A DNA stretch of 33,695 nucleotides. It comes from Promethearchaeota archaeon (lineage in GTDB: Archaea; Asgardarchaeota; Lokiarchaeia; Sigyniarchaeales; SOKP01). Under the pieces are notes generated by a model. The model was not told the origin of the DNA, made no database searches, and saw only the letters and a program-made list of their open reading frames with translations. Below are positions 7,296 to 15,704 of the stretch, one piece after another. The stretch spans positions 1 to 33,695 of the forward strand of contig JAEOTS010000024.1 in the NCBI GenBank assembly GCA_016839745.1, written 5' to 3'. The translations under genes were made by a program, and so were the position numbers. The stretch's first letter is position 1. The number at the start of each line of letters is the position of its first letter.

Positions 7296-7952
7296 ATGGT
7301 AAAGTCGTATTTGAGTTTATTTTTGAAATTTGAATTAAAAAGAATCTTCTCGTATTTCTGTATATTTTTCCTCATAATATTTTTTCTTGAAAGCAATCAA
7401 AGAATGCTTGGATTTCCATTATATTTATATCTAGGTTTGTATATGTGTTTTTTTGGCTTTTTACTTCTTTATCTGCAAATTAAAGCAAGGAAAATCTTTA
7501 TTATATTAGACACTAAGTTGAAGCAAGAACAATTTAAGGACGAAAAAGGGATTAATCCTGTAGAAGGGAGAAGATTTAAAGCAAAATATAAATACTGGTT
7601 GTTAAAAAACACAAATAATAATAAGATTAATAGAATTTACAAGAATTTTTTTAACATTACCTCACAAAATTACTGTCTATACTGCTATTTTAGTATAATA
7701 CCAATTATTCTGGTCTGGGTCTTTTCCAATATGTATATGACATCAACAGAAGCATTAGTTGCCAGTTGTATTTTTGTTGGTTGTTTAGCTTTATTATGTA
7801 TAACTTTGGAAAAGAGGGGGATTGGGATTCTATACAAGCATCTTGACTCAGAAATAAAACAAATCCTCTTTGAAGAACTTACCGGTTATAATCCACTAGA
7901 TCACGGGAAATATACTTTAAAATATAAAGCATGGTTAATTTTAAACGACTAA
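7296..7952 (+). CDS. Membrane protein with an internally duplicated TM-plus-motif unit
   Basis: The family is not recognised. The 218-residue protein consists of two similar halves. Each has a hydrophobic region able to form two membrane helices, followed by a conserved 35-residue cytoplasmic motif. Residues 71-105 and 183-217 align without gaps and share the pattern LD....KQ..F....G.NP..........KYK.WL. Examples are LDTKLKQEQF with LDSEIKQILF and KYKYWLL with KYKAWLI. The second half ends the protein at the motif. The N-terminus is basic and very Phe/Ile-rich. ATG at 7296 has no clear ribosome binding site, so a short leader or leaderless transcript is possible. The gene lies between a T-rich terminator and the HAD phosphatase and appears monocistronic. 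No catalytic residues can be named. Confidence 0.65.
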   Translation: MVKSYLSLFLKFELKRIFSYFCIFFLIIFFLESNQRMLGFPLYLYLGLYMCFFGFLLLYLQIKARKIFIILDTKLKQEQFKDEKGINPVEGRRFKAKYKYWLLKNTNNNKINRIYKNFFNITSQNYCLYCYFSIIPIILVWVFSNMYMTSTEALVASCIFVGCLALLCITLEKRGIGILYKHLDSEIKQILFEELTGYNPLDHGKYTLKYKAWLILND

Positions 7953-8067
7953 AAACTGAAGAGACTTTCGTGTTAAAATTAGAAAATACTAATTAATTTA
8001 AGACGCTTTATTAATTAATTTAACATTAATAAATAAATCTCTAAAATTACTCTTATAATCAATTAGA

Positions 8068-8874
8068 ATGAGTCCGGTAAAAAAATTGTTAACTGAATTG
8101 GAAAAAAAAAAAGTTTTTTTCTTTGACTTAGATGGAACAATTTATTTAGGAAACCAACTTTTTCGAGGCGCTGTAGAATTAGTAGAGCTATTAAATAAAG
8201 TAGAAATTCCCTTTTTTTTCCTTTCGAATAATTCAAGTAAGTCTACATCAGATTACATTAAAAAGTTAAACGATCTAAAATTAAATGTAACACTTAAAAA
8301 CTTAATATTGTCTCAACACCCAACTATTGATTATTTAAGAAGCGAGAATTACCAAAAAATATTTTTGATGGGAACAGAATCTCTTCAACGAGAATTTCAA
8401 CAAGAGGGATTTATTTTAACCGATAACGATCCTCAAATCGTCGTACTTGCTTTTGATCAAGAATTGACGTACGAAAGGCTAGTTAAAACTTCTTACATGC
8501 TCCAACAAGGATTACCTTATATTGCTACACACCTTGACGATAGATGTCCTACTGAAAAGGGATATATTCCTGATGCGGGAGGAATAGCTGCACTTCTATT
8601 TAAAGTGGCAGAAAAAATGCCCAGAGTGTTTGGAAAACCTAATAAAGAAATGCTCCTCTTCAAACTTCGGGAACTTGAACTAAATCCTGAAGATGCAATA
8701 ATATTTGGTGACAGATTATACACAGATATAAAAATGGGAATAGAAGCAGGAGTGACAACATGTTGCGTTTTATCAGGAGAAACGACCTTAGAAATGATCG
8801 AAAGAAGTGAAACAAATAAGCCAGATTATGTAATTGATGGAATCTGGGATATTCTTGAACTACTAAAAAAGTAA
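8068..8874 (+). CDS. HAD-superfamily phosphatase, NagD/4-nitrophenylphosphatase-like (IIA)
   Basis: A soluble cytoplasmic phosphatase of 268 residues. HAD motif I is FFFDLDGTIYLG, with nucleophile Asp20 and acid/base Asp22; motif II is FFLSNNSS; the motif III lysine is in VFGKPNKEML; motif IV is IIFGDRLYTDIKMGIEAG. The NagD-type (C2, class IIA) cap lies between motifs II and III, including a conserved VVLAFDQELTYERL and ATHLDDRCPTEKGYIPDAGG. The family hydrolyses small phosphate esters such as phosphoglycolate, glycerol-phosphate, p-nitrophenyl phosphate or nucleotides; the substrate cannot be read from the sequence. The length is normal. The start ATG at 8068 precedes motif I by about 20 residues, as usual. 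The gene seems to stand alone, with A+T-rich gaps on both sides. Confidence 0.9.
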   Translation: MSPVKKLLTELEKKKVFFFDLDGTIYLGNQLFRGAVELVELLNKVEIPFFFLSNNSSKSTSDYIKKLNDLKLNVTLKNLILSQHPTIDYLRSENYQKIFLMGTESLQREFQQEGFILTDNDPQIVVLAFDQELTYERLVKTSYMLQQGLPYIATHLDDRCPTEKGYIPDAGGIAALLFKVAEKMPRVFGKPNKEMLLFKLRELELNPEDAIIFGDRLYTDIKMGIEAGVTTCCVLSGETTLEMIERSETNKPDYVIDGIWDILELLKK

Positions 8875-8926
8875 TCTATCTTAAATATATCATCAATCCT
8901 TCCTATATAGTTAATTTTATTTCTAA

Positions 8927-8941
8927 AGAGAAATTATATAT
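8927..8941 (+). promoter_or_regulatory. Candidate BRE/TATA promoter of ppdK
   Basis: AGAGAAA followed by TTATATAT is a good BRE-plus-TATA match. A start site about 26 bases downstream would fall near 8963, giving a leader of about 55 bases for ppdK. It would also place the ATG of a 17-residue frame (8963-9016) at or near the 5' end of the transcript. Confidence 0.4.
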
Positions 8942-9019
8942 CAATATCATTATTCAACTAATATGCGGAATGATGTAAAATTAAAATTTATTCTTTTAAT
9001 TACAATTGAGAATTGAGAT

Positions 9020-11725
9020 ATGACATCTACAGAAGTACCCAAGTATATTTATGATTTTAGCGAAGGTAGAAAAGAGTTAAAGAATTTACTTGGTGGAAAA
9101 GGGGCGAACCTTGGAGAAATGACCCATTTGGGATTAAATATTCCTCCCGGATTTACTATCACTACAGAAGCGTGTTTAATTTATTTTAAAGATAGCGAAA
9201 ATCTGATGGCAAAAATTGAGCCTATGGTTTTAGATCATTTAAAAAAATTAGAGGAAGTTACAAGTAAGAAGTTTGGAGATAAAAAAAATCCATTGTTACT
9301 AAGTGTTAGGAGTGGAGCTCCTATGTCAATGCCAGGTATGATGGACACTGTTTTAAATCTAGGGTTGAATGACGAGTCTGTTAAAGGTGTAGCGGAACAG
9401 ACTGGAAACCCTCGATTTGCTTATGATTCGTGGAGAAGATTTATCCAAATGTTTGGAGATGTTTGTATGGGGATCGGGGATGAGAAATTCGAAAGAATCC
9501 TCGATAAGTACAAACGATCTATCTCTAGAAACGCTCAAGATACTGATTTAGAGGTTTCGGATTTACAAAAAGTAATTGCTGATTATAAAGTTTTATATGA
9601 AAAAGAAATTGGATCACCATTTCCTCAAGATCCTTACAAACAACTTTTTGTAGCAATAGAAGCTGTTTTTAAATCTTGGAATAATAAGAGAGCAATAACT
9701 TATCGGAAGATTTCTAATATACCTAATTTTGGTACTGCCGTTAACATTCAAGTTATGGTTTTTGGGAATAAAGGAGAGAATTCTGCTACTGGTGTAGCAT
9801 TTACGAGAGATCCTTCTGATGGAGATAACATCAAATTTGGGGAATATCTTACAAATGCTCAGGGAGAAGATGTAGTTGCTGGAATAAGAACTCCAAAAAG
9901 ACTCGAAGAAATGAACAATGAATTTCCAAAAATATACAAGCAATTGAAAAATACTATGGATAAGCTTGAAAAACACTATAGAGACATGCAAGATATTGAA
10001 TTTACTATTGAAAATGGGGTACTATTCATATTACAAACTCGAAATGGTAAACGTACTCCCTCTGCTGCAGTTAAAATTGCAGTCGATATGGTAAAAGAAG
10101 GATTAATAAATAAAGAACAAGCCATAATGAGTATTGATCCCGATAAAATATCAAAACTTTTATTTAAGAGTATAGATGAGAATGCGATTGTGCGTGTATT
10201 GGCAAAAGGAATAAATGCTTCACCTGGTGCCGTTTCAGGAATTGCTATATTTGACTCTGATGAAGCAGAAGAATTAGCTAATTCTGGGGATGAGGAGATC
10301 ATATTAGTTCGCCCTCAAACTAAACCTGAAGATGTTCATGGCTTATATGCATCTAGTGGGGTTTTAACTCAATTTGGGGGAAAGACTTCTCATGCTGCTG
10401 TTGTAGCGAGAGGCATGGGTAAACCCGCAGTTGTAGGTGCTCAAGATATTGAAATTGACGAAGAAGCTAAAGAATTTAGAGTAGCTGAAACTGTAATTAA
10501 AGAAGGACAGTACATAACGATTGATGGAACAACGGGTCGCGTAATAGAAGGAAAAGTTCCCTTAGTAGAACCTGAAATTAAAGGGGAATTTTTAGAATTA
10601 TTAAAAATAGCTGATGAGATAAGAACCTTAGGTGTACGAGCAAACGCAGATACTCCAACCGATGCTAAAAAAGCTTTAGAATTTGGTGCCGAAGGTATAG
10701 GATTAACGAGAACGGAGCATATGTTCATGGCTCAGGAAAGATTACCTGTCGTTCAGAAAATGATAATGGCTCAAACAATTGAGGAACGTCAGGACGCGTT
10801 AAATAAAATTTTACCAATGCAAAAAGGAGACTTCATAGAAATCTTTAAAATAATGGAAGGAAAACCAGTAACGATAAGATTGCTAGATCCTCCCTTACAC
10901 GAATTCTTACCGGAGCTTTCCACTGTCTTATTAGAAAACCAAGAATTGAAAATGACGAACTCGTTATCAAAATCGCTGTTAGAAATAACCCCTCTGGATG
11001 AAGAAATAAAAAAGAAAAAAATGGTTATTAAATTAATTAGATCGTTATCAGAAGAGAACCCTATGATGGGACTCAGAGGTTGCAGACTTGGGATTGTTTG
11101 GCCAGAAATTAATGAAATGCAAGTAAGGGCTATATTTCAAGCGGCTTGCGAACTCAAACTGCAAGGCGTTAATGTCATTCCCGAAATAATGATCCCTCTT
11201 ATTGGTATGATTTCAGAATTACAATATGTGAAAGCTCAGCTACTTGAAATAGCCGAAGAAACTATTAAAGATTATGGCGTAGAGTTAAATTACAAATTCG
11301 GAACAATGATAGAAATTCCGAGAGCAGCTTTAACCGCTGACGAGATTGCGATGGAAGCGGAATTCTTTTCCTTTGGTACTAACGATCTAACCCAAATGAC
11401 ATTTGGTTTTAGTCGAGATGATGCTGAGGGTAAGTTTATCCCTGTTTATTTGAATAAGGAAATTTTAGAGCGAAATCCTTTTGAAATCTTAGATCAAGAT
11501 GGTGTTGGAAAACTAATGAAGATAGCCATTAAGTTAGGAAGAGAGACAAGACCCGGCTTGAAGTGCGGTGTTTGTGGAGAACACGGTGGAGAACCGAGTA
11601 GTATTAAGTTCGTCGCATCAATTGGTTTAGATTATGTTTCTTGTTCTCCCTTTAGAATTCCAGTAGCACGCATTGCTGCAGCGCAAGCAGCAATTTTGGA
11701 GAAGGAAATAGAAACAATTAAGTAA
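9020..11725 (+). CDS. ppdK: Pyruvate, phosphate dikinase
   Basis: Reversibly converts pyruvate, ATP and phosphate to PEP, AMP and PPi. The 901 residues match the usual length of about 880. Domains in order are: the N-terminal ATP-grasp nucleotide-binding region (GGKGANLGEMTHLGL, SVRSGAPMSMPGMMDTVLNLG, GENSATGVAFTRDPSDG); the central swivelling phosphohistidine domain with GGKTSHAAVVARGMGKPAVVG (His458 is the phosphorylated residue); and the C-terminal PEP/pyruvate barrel (IGLTRTEHMF, MGLRGCRLGI, FFSFGTNDLTQMTFGFSRDD, CGVCGEHGG). The last Cys-Gly-x-Cys-Gly-Glu-His-Gly motif is the active-site loop. In anaerobic archaea this enzyme can run in glycolysis or gluconeogenesis. It follows a plausible TATA promoter and is separated by about 140 bases from TyrRS. 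An ATG-initiated 17-residue leader frame precedes it (see findings). Confidence 0.97.
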   Translation: MTSTEVPKYIYDFSEGRKELKNLLGGKGANLGEMTHLGLNIPPGFTITTEACLIYFKDSENLMAKIEPMVLDHLKKLEEVTSKKFGDKKNPLLLSVRSGAPMSMPGMMDTVLNLGLNDESVKGVAEQTGNPRFAYDSWRRFIQMFGDVCMGIGDEKFERILDKYKRSISRNAQDTDLEVSDLQKVIADYKVLYEKEIGSPFPQDPYKQLFVAIEAVFKSWNNKRAITYRKISNIPNFGTAVNIQVMVFGNKGENSATGVAFTRDPSDGDNIKFGEYLTNAQGEDVVAGIRTPKRLEEMNNEFPKIYKQLKNTMDKLEKHYRDMQDIEFTIENGVLFILQTRNGKRTPSAAVKIAVDMVKEGLINKEQAIMSIDPDKISKLLFKSIDENAIVRVLAKGINASPGAVSGIAIFDSDEAEELANSGDEEIILVRPQTKPEDVHGLYASSGVLTQFGGKTSHAAVVARGMGKPAVVGAQDIEIDEEAKEFRVAETVIKEGQYITIDGTTGRVIEGKVPLVEPEIKGEFLELLKIADEIRTLGVRANADTPTDAKKALEFGAEGIGLTRTEHMFMAQERLPVVQKMIMAQTIEERQDALNKILPMQKGDFIEIFKIMEGKPVTIRLLDPPLHEFLPELSTVLLENQELKMTNSLSKSLLEITPLDEEIKKKKMVIKLIRSLSEENPMMGLRGCRLGIVWPEINEMQVRAIFQAACELKLQGVNVIPEIMIPLIGMISELQYVKAQLLEIAEETIKDYGVELNYKFGTMIEIPRAALTADEIAMEAEFFSFGTNDLTQMTFGFSRDDAEGKFIPVYLNKEILERNPFEILDQDGVGKLMKIAIKLGRETRPGLKCGVCGEHGGEPSSIKFVASIGLDYVSCSPFRIPVARIAAAQAAILEKEIETIK

Positions 11726-11862
11726 CACGATCTTTAATAAATAAAATTATTCTATTTTTAAAATCTATTGTATCCTCTTTTTTTAATGTCTAGTATCCAA
11801 AGATATTACACTTTGTAGTCTCAGTAATAAATTAATTAAATCTTCTAAATTTATTTTTATTC

Positions 11863-12999
11863 ATGGATGTAGCAGAAAGATTTGAACTAATTAAAAGGGG
11901 AACTGAAGAAATTTTAACTGATGAGGATTTAAAGCAATATTTAGAAACAGGAATTCCCTTAAATCATTATATTGGTTTTGAAATCTCAGGAAAGGTTCAT
12001 TTAGGAACAGGAATCGTCTGTATGTCAAAAATAAAGGATTTCATTGATGCAGGAGCAAATTGCACAGTATTTTTAGCCGACTGGCATAGTTGGATAAATG
12101 ATAAATTAGGTGGAGATCGAGAACAAATTCAGAAAATTGCAGTTGGGTATTTTAAAGAGGGCTTAAAAGCGTGCTTAAAAGCTGTTGGAGCAAATCCTGA
12201 GAAAGTGAAGTTTACTCTTGGTACAGATCTTTACCATAATAATGATAGTTATTGGGAAACTTTTATCGATGTCTGTAAAAACACCACTCTTAACAGAATG
12301 CATAGAAGCATTACAATAATGGGTCGCAAAATGGGTGAGGGCGTAGATTTTGCCAAATTACTCTATCCTGCAATGCAAGTAGCTGATATTTTCATACAAA
12401 ATGTTAGTTTAGCACACGCAGGTTATGACCAGAGAAAAGCTCATGTTGTAGCTCGAGATGTTGCTCTAAAAATGAAAAAAAATAACCTTGTGAACAATGA
12501 TGGAGAAAAGATAAAACCACTATGTGTCCATCATCATTTAATATTAGGATTGACAAAACCATCTATTTGGCCTATTAAAGATCCGTCACAACTTCAAGAA
12601 CTTTGGTCAGATATGAAAATGAGTAAATCTATACCAAACTCAGCGGTATTTGTTAACGATACTCCTGATGAGATCAAAAACAAGGTAATATCTGCATTTT
12701 GTCCAGAGGGAAATGTTTCTATTAATCCAATTTTAGACTGGGCTAAATTCATTATCTTCAGAAACGAAAATTCAAGCATCTTTATCGAGAGAAAACCAAA
12801 ATTTGGTGGCAATAAAGAATTTAATTCTTATGATGAGATAGAAAATGCCTTCTTATCCAAAAGCTTGCATCCTCTCGATTTGAAACTAGGAGTCGCTGAT
12901 AAGGTTATTGATATATTGGAACCTGTCAGAAAACATTTCGAGCAACCAAGCATTCAAAAAATGAAAAAAGAACTAGAAGAACTAATGATAACTAGATAA
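11863..12999 (+). CDS. tyrS: Tyrosyl-tRNA synthetase, archaeal/eukaryotic type
   Basis: Class I synthetase charging tRNA-Tyr. The 378 residues include the Rossmann catalytic core with the HIGH-equivalent HLGT (46-49 in GFEISGKVHLGTG), the archaeal LLAD-like FLADWHSWINDKLGG segment, YPAMQVADIF and the AGYDQRKAH helix that reads tyrosine and ATP, and the signature KMSKS at 252-256 (MKMSKSIPNSAVF). The C-terminal helical anticodon-binding part is short, as in archaea. The fourth residue of the HIGH motif is Thr; this position varies in the archaeal/eukaryotic branch. TrpRS is the main alternative, but the DQRKAH context and length fit TyrRS better. ATG at 11863 has no obvious ribosome binding site. 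It probably has its own promoter in the 137-base gap upstream and lies 75 bases before the VPS29-like gene. Confidence 0.92.
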   Translation: MDVAERFELIKRGTEEILTDEDLKQYLETGIPLNHYIGFEISGKVHLGTGIVCMSKIKDFIDAGANCTVFLADWHSWINDKLGGDREQIQKIAVGYFKEGLKACLKAVGANPEKVKFTLGTDLYHNNDSYWETFIDVCKNTTLNRMHRSITIMGRKMGEGVDFAKLLYPAMQVADIFIQNVSLAHAGYDQRKAHVVARDVALKMKKNNLVNNDGEKIKPLCVHHHLILGLTKPSIWPIKDPSQLQELWSDMKMSKSIPNSAVFVNDTPDEIKNKVISAFCPEGNVSINPILDWAKFIIFRNENSSIFIERKPKFGGNKEFNSYDEIENAFLSKSLHPLDLKLGVADKVIDILEPVRKHFEQPSIQKMKKELEELMITR

Positions 13000-13074
13000 A
13001 TTAAGCGCTAATCTCTTTTCTTCTTATTAAAATTATTGTTGTTCAACTAAATATCCACTGTAAACTTACTAATT

Positions 13075-13710
13075 ATGATAAAAATACTAGCAATTGGGGA
13101 TTCTCATATACCCCAGAGAGCAAAAAAGATTCCAGCCCAAGTTCGCATCAAATTAAACCAAATTACTAAAACTGATAAACTCGATTATTTATTTTTTACA
13201 GGGGATATTATTAGCGCACCTAAATTTATGAGTTTTTTAAAAGATATTACAAAAAAGAAGTTATATCTTGTAATGGGAAATATGGATTATTATGGGGGGA
13301 ATCATGATGCCCCAATTTATCAAAAAATGAATCTCTCACTAAAAGACAATAAAACTTTAGTAATAGGCTTAATTCATGGACATCAAATATCTCCGAGGGG
13401 AGATCATTCTCAACTTGAAACTCTAGCAATTCAAAAAAATATTAATATCTTAATCTCTGGACACACCCATAAGGAAGAAGTTACTCTAACAAAAAAAAAT
13501 ATTTTATTATTAAATCCAGGGAGCGTTACTGGCGCATGGTCTTTTGTAGCAAGTCGAAATCCGTCGTTTATAGTTTTACATATAAACGAAATAACAAGTG
13601 AAATAATCATAATCCTACATCAGTATGATATTAGGGCTTCAAAATTTAGAGCCCTAAACTTTACCTACATTTTTGAAAAAGACAAAATTCAATCCAAAAC
13701 TGAAGAGTAA
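13075..13710 (+). CDS. VPS29-like/YfcE-family metallophosphoesterase
   Basis: A calcineurin-like phosphoesterase of 211 residues, closest in pattern to VPS29, the retromer subunit. Ligand motifs are GDSHIPQR (Asp9, His11), TGD (Asp44), GNMD (Asn69), GLIHGHQ (His101) and ISGHTHK (His130, His132). From memory, human VPS29 shares GD-HIP-R near its N-terminus, GLIHGHQ, LISGHTHK and NPGS-TGA; here the last is NPGSVTGAW, followed by a matching PSF(I/V)L strand. The residue after Asn in the GNxD motif is Met, where active phosphatases usually have His or Cys, so catalysis may be weak or lost, as proposed for VPS29. The C-terminal extension after about residue 185 is longer than in VPS29. No VPS35 or VPS26 candidate is in the window. 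It could instead be an ordinary archaeal phosphodiesterase from the same family. It converges with the gene at 13751. Confidence 0.85.
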   Translation: MIKILAIGDSHIPQRAKKIPAQVRIKLNQITKTDKLDYLFFTGDIISAPKFMSFLKDITKKKLYLVMGNMDYYGGNHDAPIYQKMNLSLKDNKTLVIGLIHGHQISPRGDHSQLETLAIQKNINILISGHTHKEEVTLTKKNILLLNPGSVTGAWSFVASRNPSFIVLHINEITSEIIIILHQYDIRASKFRALNFTYIFEKDKIQSKTEE

Positions 13711-13750
13711 ACAAAAAAATTAAAAAAAGTGTAATTTTAAGTACCTGATC

Positions 13751-14176
13751 TTAATCTGGCCTTTTAAATTTATCCAATACTAGAAGTTTCGGTAATTTTA
13801 ACAGTAAACCAAGATTTCTTTTACCTGTACTGCTTTTATTGTATTGCAGCTTCCTCTCACCAAATGTATTCTTTTTTAGCATCATGTTTATCGTCGAATT
13901 TTCACCATTAGAAAAATACATTAAATCTTCTGGTGTAGCTATTATCTCTAAATCGTATTCTTCTAATTTGCCTTTATTTATAGTATAATTTCCATTTTCT
14001 GCTACAAGATTAACCCAAAGATAAAAGTTTACCTCCGTTTGAAGTCCAATATTCAGTTTTGCGTTAAAATTATCAAGCATTTTAATATTTTTTGGATTAT
14101 TACGCTTATCTAATATGATACTTTCGATAACTCCTTTAAAAGTAATAAATAAATTTTCTTTTTCATTTTCTTCCAT
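13751..14176 (-). CDS. Small protein, possibly SCP2-like
   Basis: A 141-residue soluble protein with no signal peptide or membrane helix. It alternates strands (FITFKGVIESIIL, VNFYLWVNLVAENG) and then has a run resembling the SCP2 ligand-site pattern: YDLEIIATPEDLMYFSNGE, a short helix INMMLKKNTF, then GERKLQYN and a final helix rich in Leu and Lys. In SCP2 domains the phrase atG(T/S)PEDL..l..G is followed by a short helix and the strand GK(L/I)...G; the glycine in GERKLQ would match that. The assignment is my inference and is not strong. ATG at 14176 is preceded by AGGGT, a good ribosome binding site. The gene is convergent with the VPS29-like gene and divergent from the alcohol dehydrogenase. 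Confidence 0.6.
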   Translation of the reverse strand: MEENEKENLFITFKGVIESIILDKRNNPKNIKMLDNFNAKLNIGLQTEVNFYLWVNLVAENGNYTINKGKLEEYDLEIIATPEDLMYFSNGENSTINMMLKKNTFGERKLQYNKSSTGKRNLGLLLKLPKLLVLDKFKRPD

Positions 14177-14316
14177 AATTTATACCCTAATTTTGTAAAA
14201 TATAATTCTTGTAGTTAATAATTTATTTAATTTAAAAAAATAATAGTATTATTAATCTATCAATTTTTGAAAATTAAATCTAATTATATATTAAAAATAA
14301 AAGGTGAAATAATTTT

Positions 14317-15528
14317 ATGTGGTTCTTTTTCTCTCCTAAAATAGTGTATGGTCCCGATTCACTTGTTTTTTTTGAGAATATTACAGGTAAAAAGTGTTTT
14401 ATTGTCACTGATAAAATATTAGAAGATTTGGGATATGTTAAAATACTAACAGATAAGTTGGCTAAATTTGATAAAGAATGGGAAATTTTTACTGATGTTG
14501 AACCAGATCCTAAAGAAGAGAGCATAACTATATCTAAAGAGAAATGTCTTTCCTATAAACCAGACATAATCATTGGGTTGGGTGGTGGTTCTGTAATGGA
14601 TGTTGCAAAAGGATTATGGGCAGTTTATGAATTTCCTCAATACGGATTAGATGATCTTCACCCTTTTAATAGGGATTTGTATGACTTAGGAAAAAAAGTT
14701 AAATTAGTTGCGATACCTACTACATCTGGAACTGGAGCTGAAACAACCTGGTCTACAATCATTTCACGTCTTGAACCAGAAGGGGATATTGAAGTTAAGA
14801 AGAAATATGAACAAGCTCATAAGGGATTAATACCTATGTACGCGATTGTAGATCCAATATTTCCTATTGGTATGCCCTCTCACCTAACTAGTGGCACTGG
14901 TTTTGATGCCTTAGCCCATTCAATTGAGGGATTAACTTCAGTCTGGAAGAATGAATTTAGTAACGCAATGTGTTTAAAAGCAGTCGAGCTCGTATTTAAA
15001 TTTTTACCCACTGTATATAAAGATGGAAAAAATGAGGAAGCACGGGATATGATGCATCAAGCAGCAACAATCGCAGGTTTAGGGTTTGGTAACTCTCAAG
15101 CTCACATAGGCCATACTCTTGGTCACGTTTGGGGCGCAGTATATCATATTCCTCATGGAATTTCTGTGGGCTTATTTTTACCCTATATTGTTCAGTATTG
15201 TTTAAACAATCCCGATGAAAATGATACTACAGCAAAAATATTTGGAAACTTAGCTAAACAGTTAGGATGGACTGAATGGAATACTGAAGAACATACGGCC
15301 GCTAATATTGTTATTGATAAAATCAAACAACTGCAGAAGGAAGTAGAACTACCTACAAAACTTGCAGATACCGGCGTTTCAAGAGAGGACATGGATAAAA
15401 ATATGAATATGCTTATTTCACTTTGTTTTCAAAGTTCAAGCTTAACAATGTCCCCAAGATCTGCTAATGCGGAGGATCTTCAGAAGCTTTTTGAATACGC
15501 TTACGAAGGAAAAGATGTTGATTTCTGA
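14317..15528 (+). CDS. Iron-dependent (group III) alcohol dehydrogenase
   Basis: NAD(P)-dependent dehydrogenase of the Fe-ADH superfamily, 403 residues. The N-terminal dinucleotide-binding part has DIIIGLGGGSVMDVAKG and PTTSGTGAETTWSTI. The all-helical C-terminal part carries the metal ligands: Asp197 and His201 in GTGFDALAHSIEG, His266 in HIGHTLGH and His280 in YHIPHGISVG. His270 corresponds to the catalytic-site histidine of lactaldehyde reductase. Substrate cannot be fixed; butanol, ethanol or lactaldehyde-type oxidoreduction are all possible. Near AOR it may dispose of, or supply, aldehydes during amino-acid fermentation. The start ATG at 14317 follows a good ribosome binding site, AGGTGA, 10 bases after its GTG. 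A T-rich terminator follows the gene. Confidence 0.93.
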   Translation: MWFFFSPKIVYGPDSLVFFENITGKKCFIVTDKILEDLGYVKILTDKLAKFDKEWEIFTDVEPDPKEESITISKEKCLSYKPDIIIGLGGGSVMDVAKGLWAVYEFPQYGLDDLHPFNRDLYDLGKKVKLVAIPTTSGTGAETTWSTIISRLEPEGDIEVKKKYEQAHKGLIPMYAIVDPIFPIGMPSHLTSGTGFDALAHSIEGLTSVWKNEFSNAMCLKAVELVFKFLPTVYKDGKNEEARDMMHQAATIAGLGFGNSQAHIGHTLGHVWGAVYHIPHGISVGLFLPYIVQYCLNNPDENDTTAKIFGNLAKQLGWTEWNTEEHTAANIVIDKIKQLQKEVELPTKLADTGVSREDMDKNMNMLISLCFQSSSLTMSPRSANAEDLQKLFEYAYEGKDVDF

Positions 15529-15560
15529 GTTTAATTTGGTTCAAATTCAATTTTAACATC

Positions 15561-15586
15561 TATTTTTTTTTATGCTTTTTTTTTTC
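15561..15586 (+). terminator. Double oligo-T terminator after the alcohol dehydrogenase
   Basis: Two runs of 8 and 10 T separated by TATGC, about 30 to 60 bases past the stop codon, with no hairpin. This is typical of archaeal intrinsic termination. Confidence 0.55.
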
Positions 15587-15625
15587 ATTGTTACTTCTAA
15601 TTCAAAATTGTCGAAATGTTAAACC

Positions 15626-15633
15626 ATATATAT
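15626..15633 (+). promoter_or_regulatory. Candidate TATA box of the LRR gene
   Basis: TATATATA preceded by AAACCA, about 75 bases before the LRR start. It predicts a leader of about 50 bases. Confidence 0.35.
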
Positions 15634-15704
15634 ACCATTTTCTATTACTTTTTTAGACTATTTAATAATCATATAATAAATGAATAAAGTATTAGAAGAT
15701 TTTC

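Noticed and set aside
11863..12999. Tryptophanyl-tRNA synthetase as alternative
   Set aside because: The AGYDQRKAH helix, spacing of HLGT to KMSKS and length fit the archaeal tyrosyl enzyme better.
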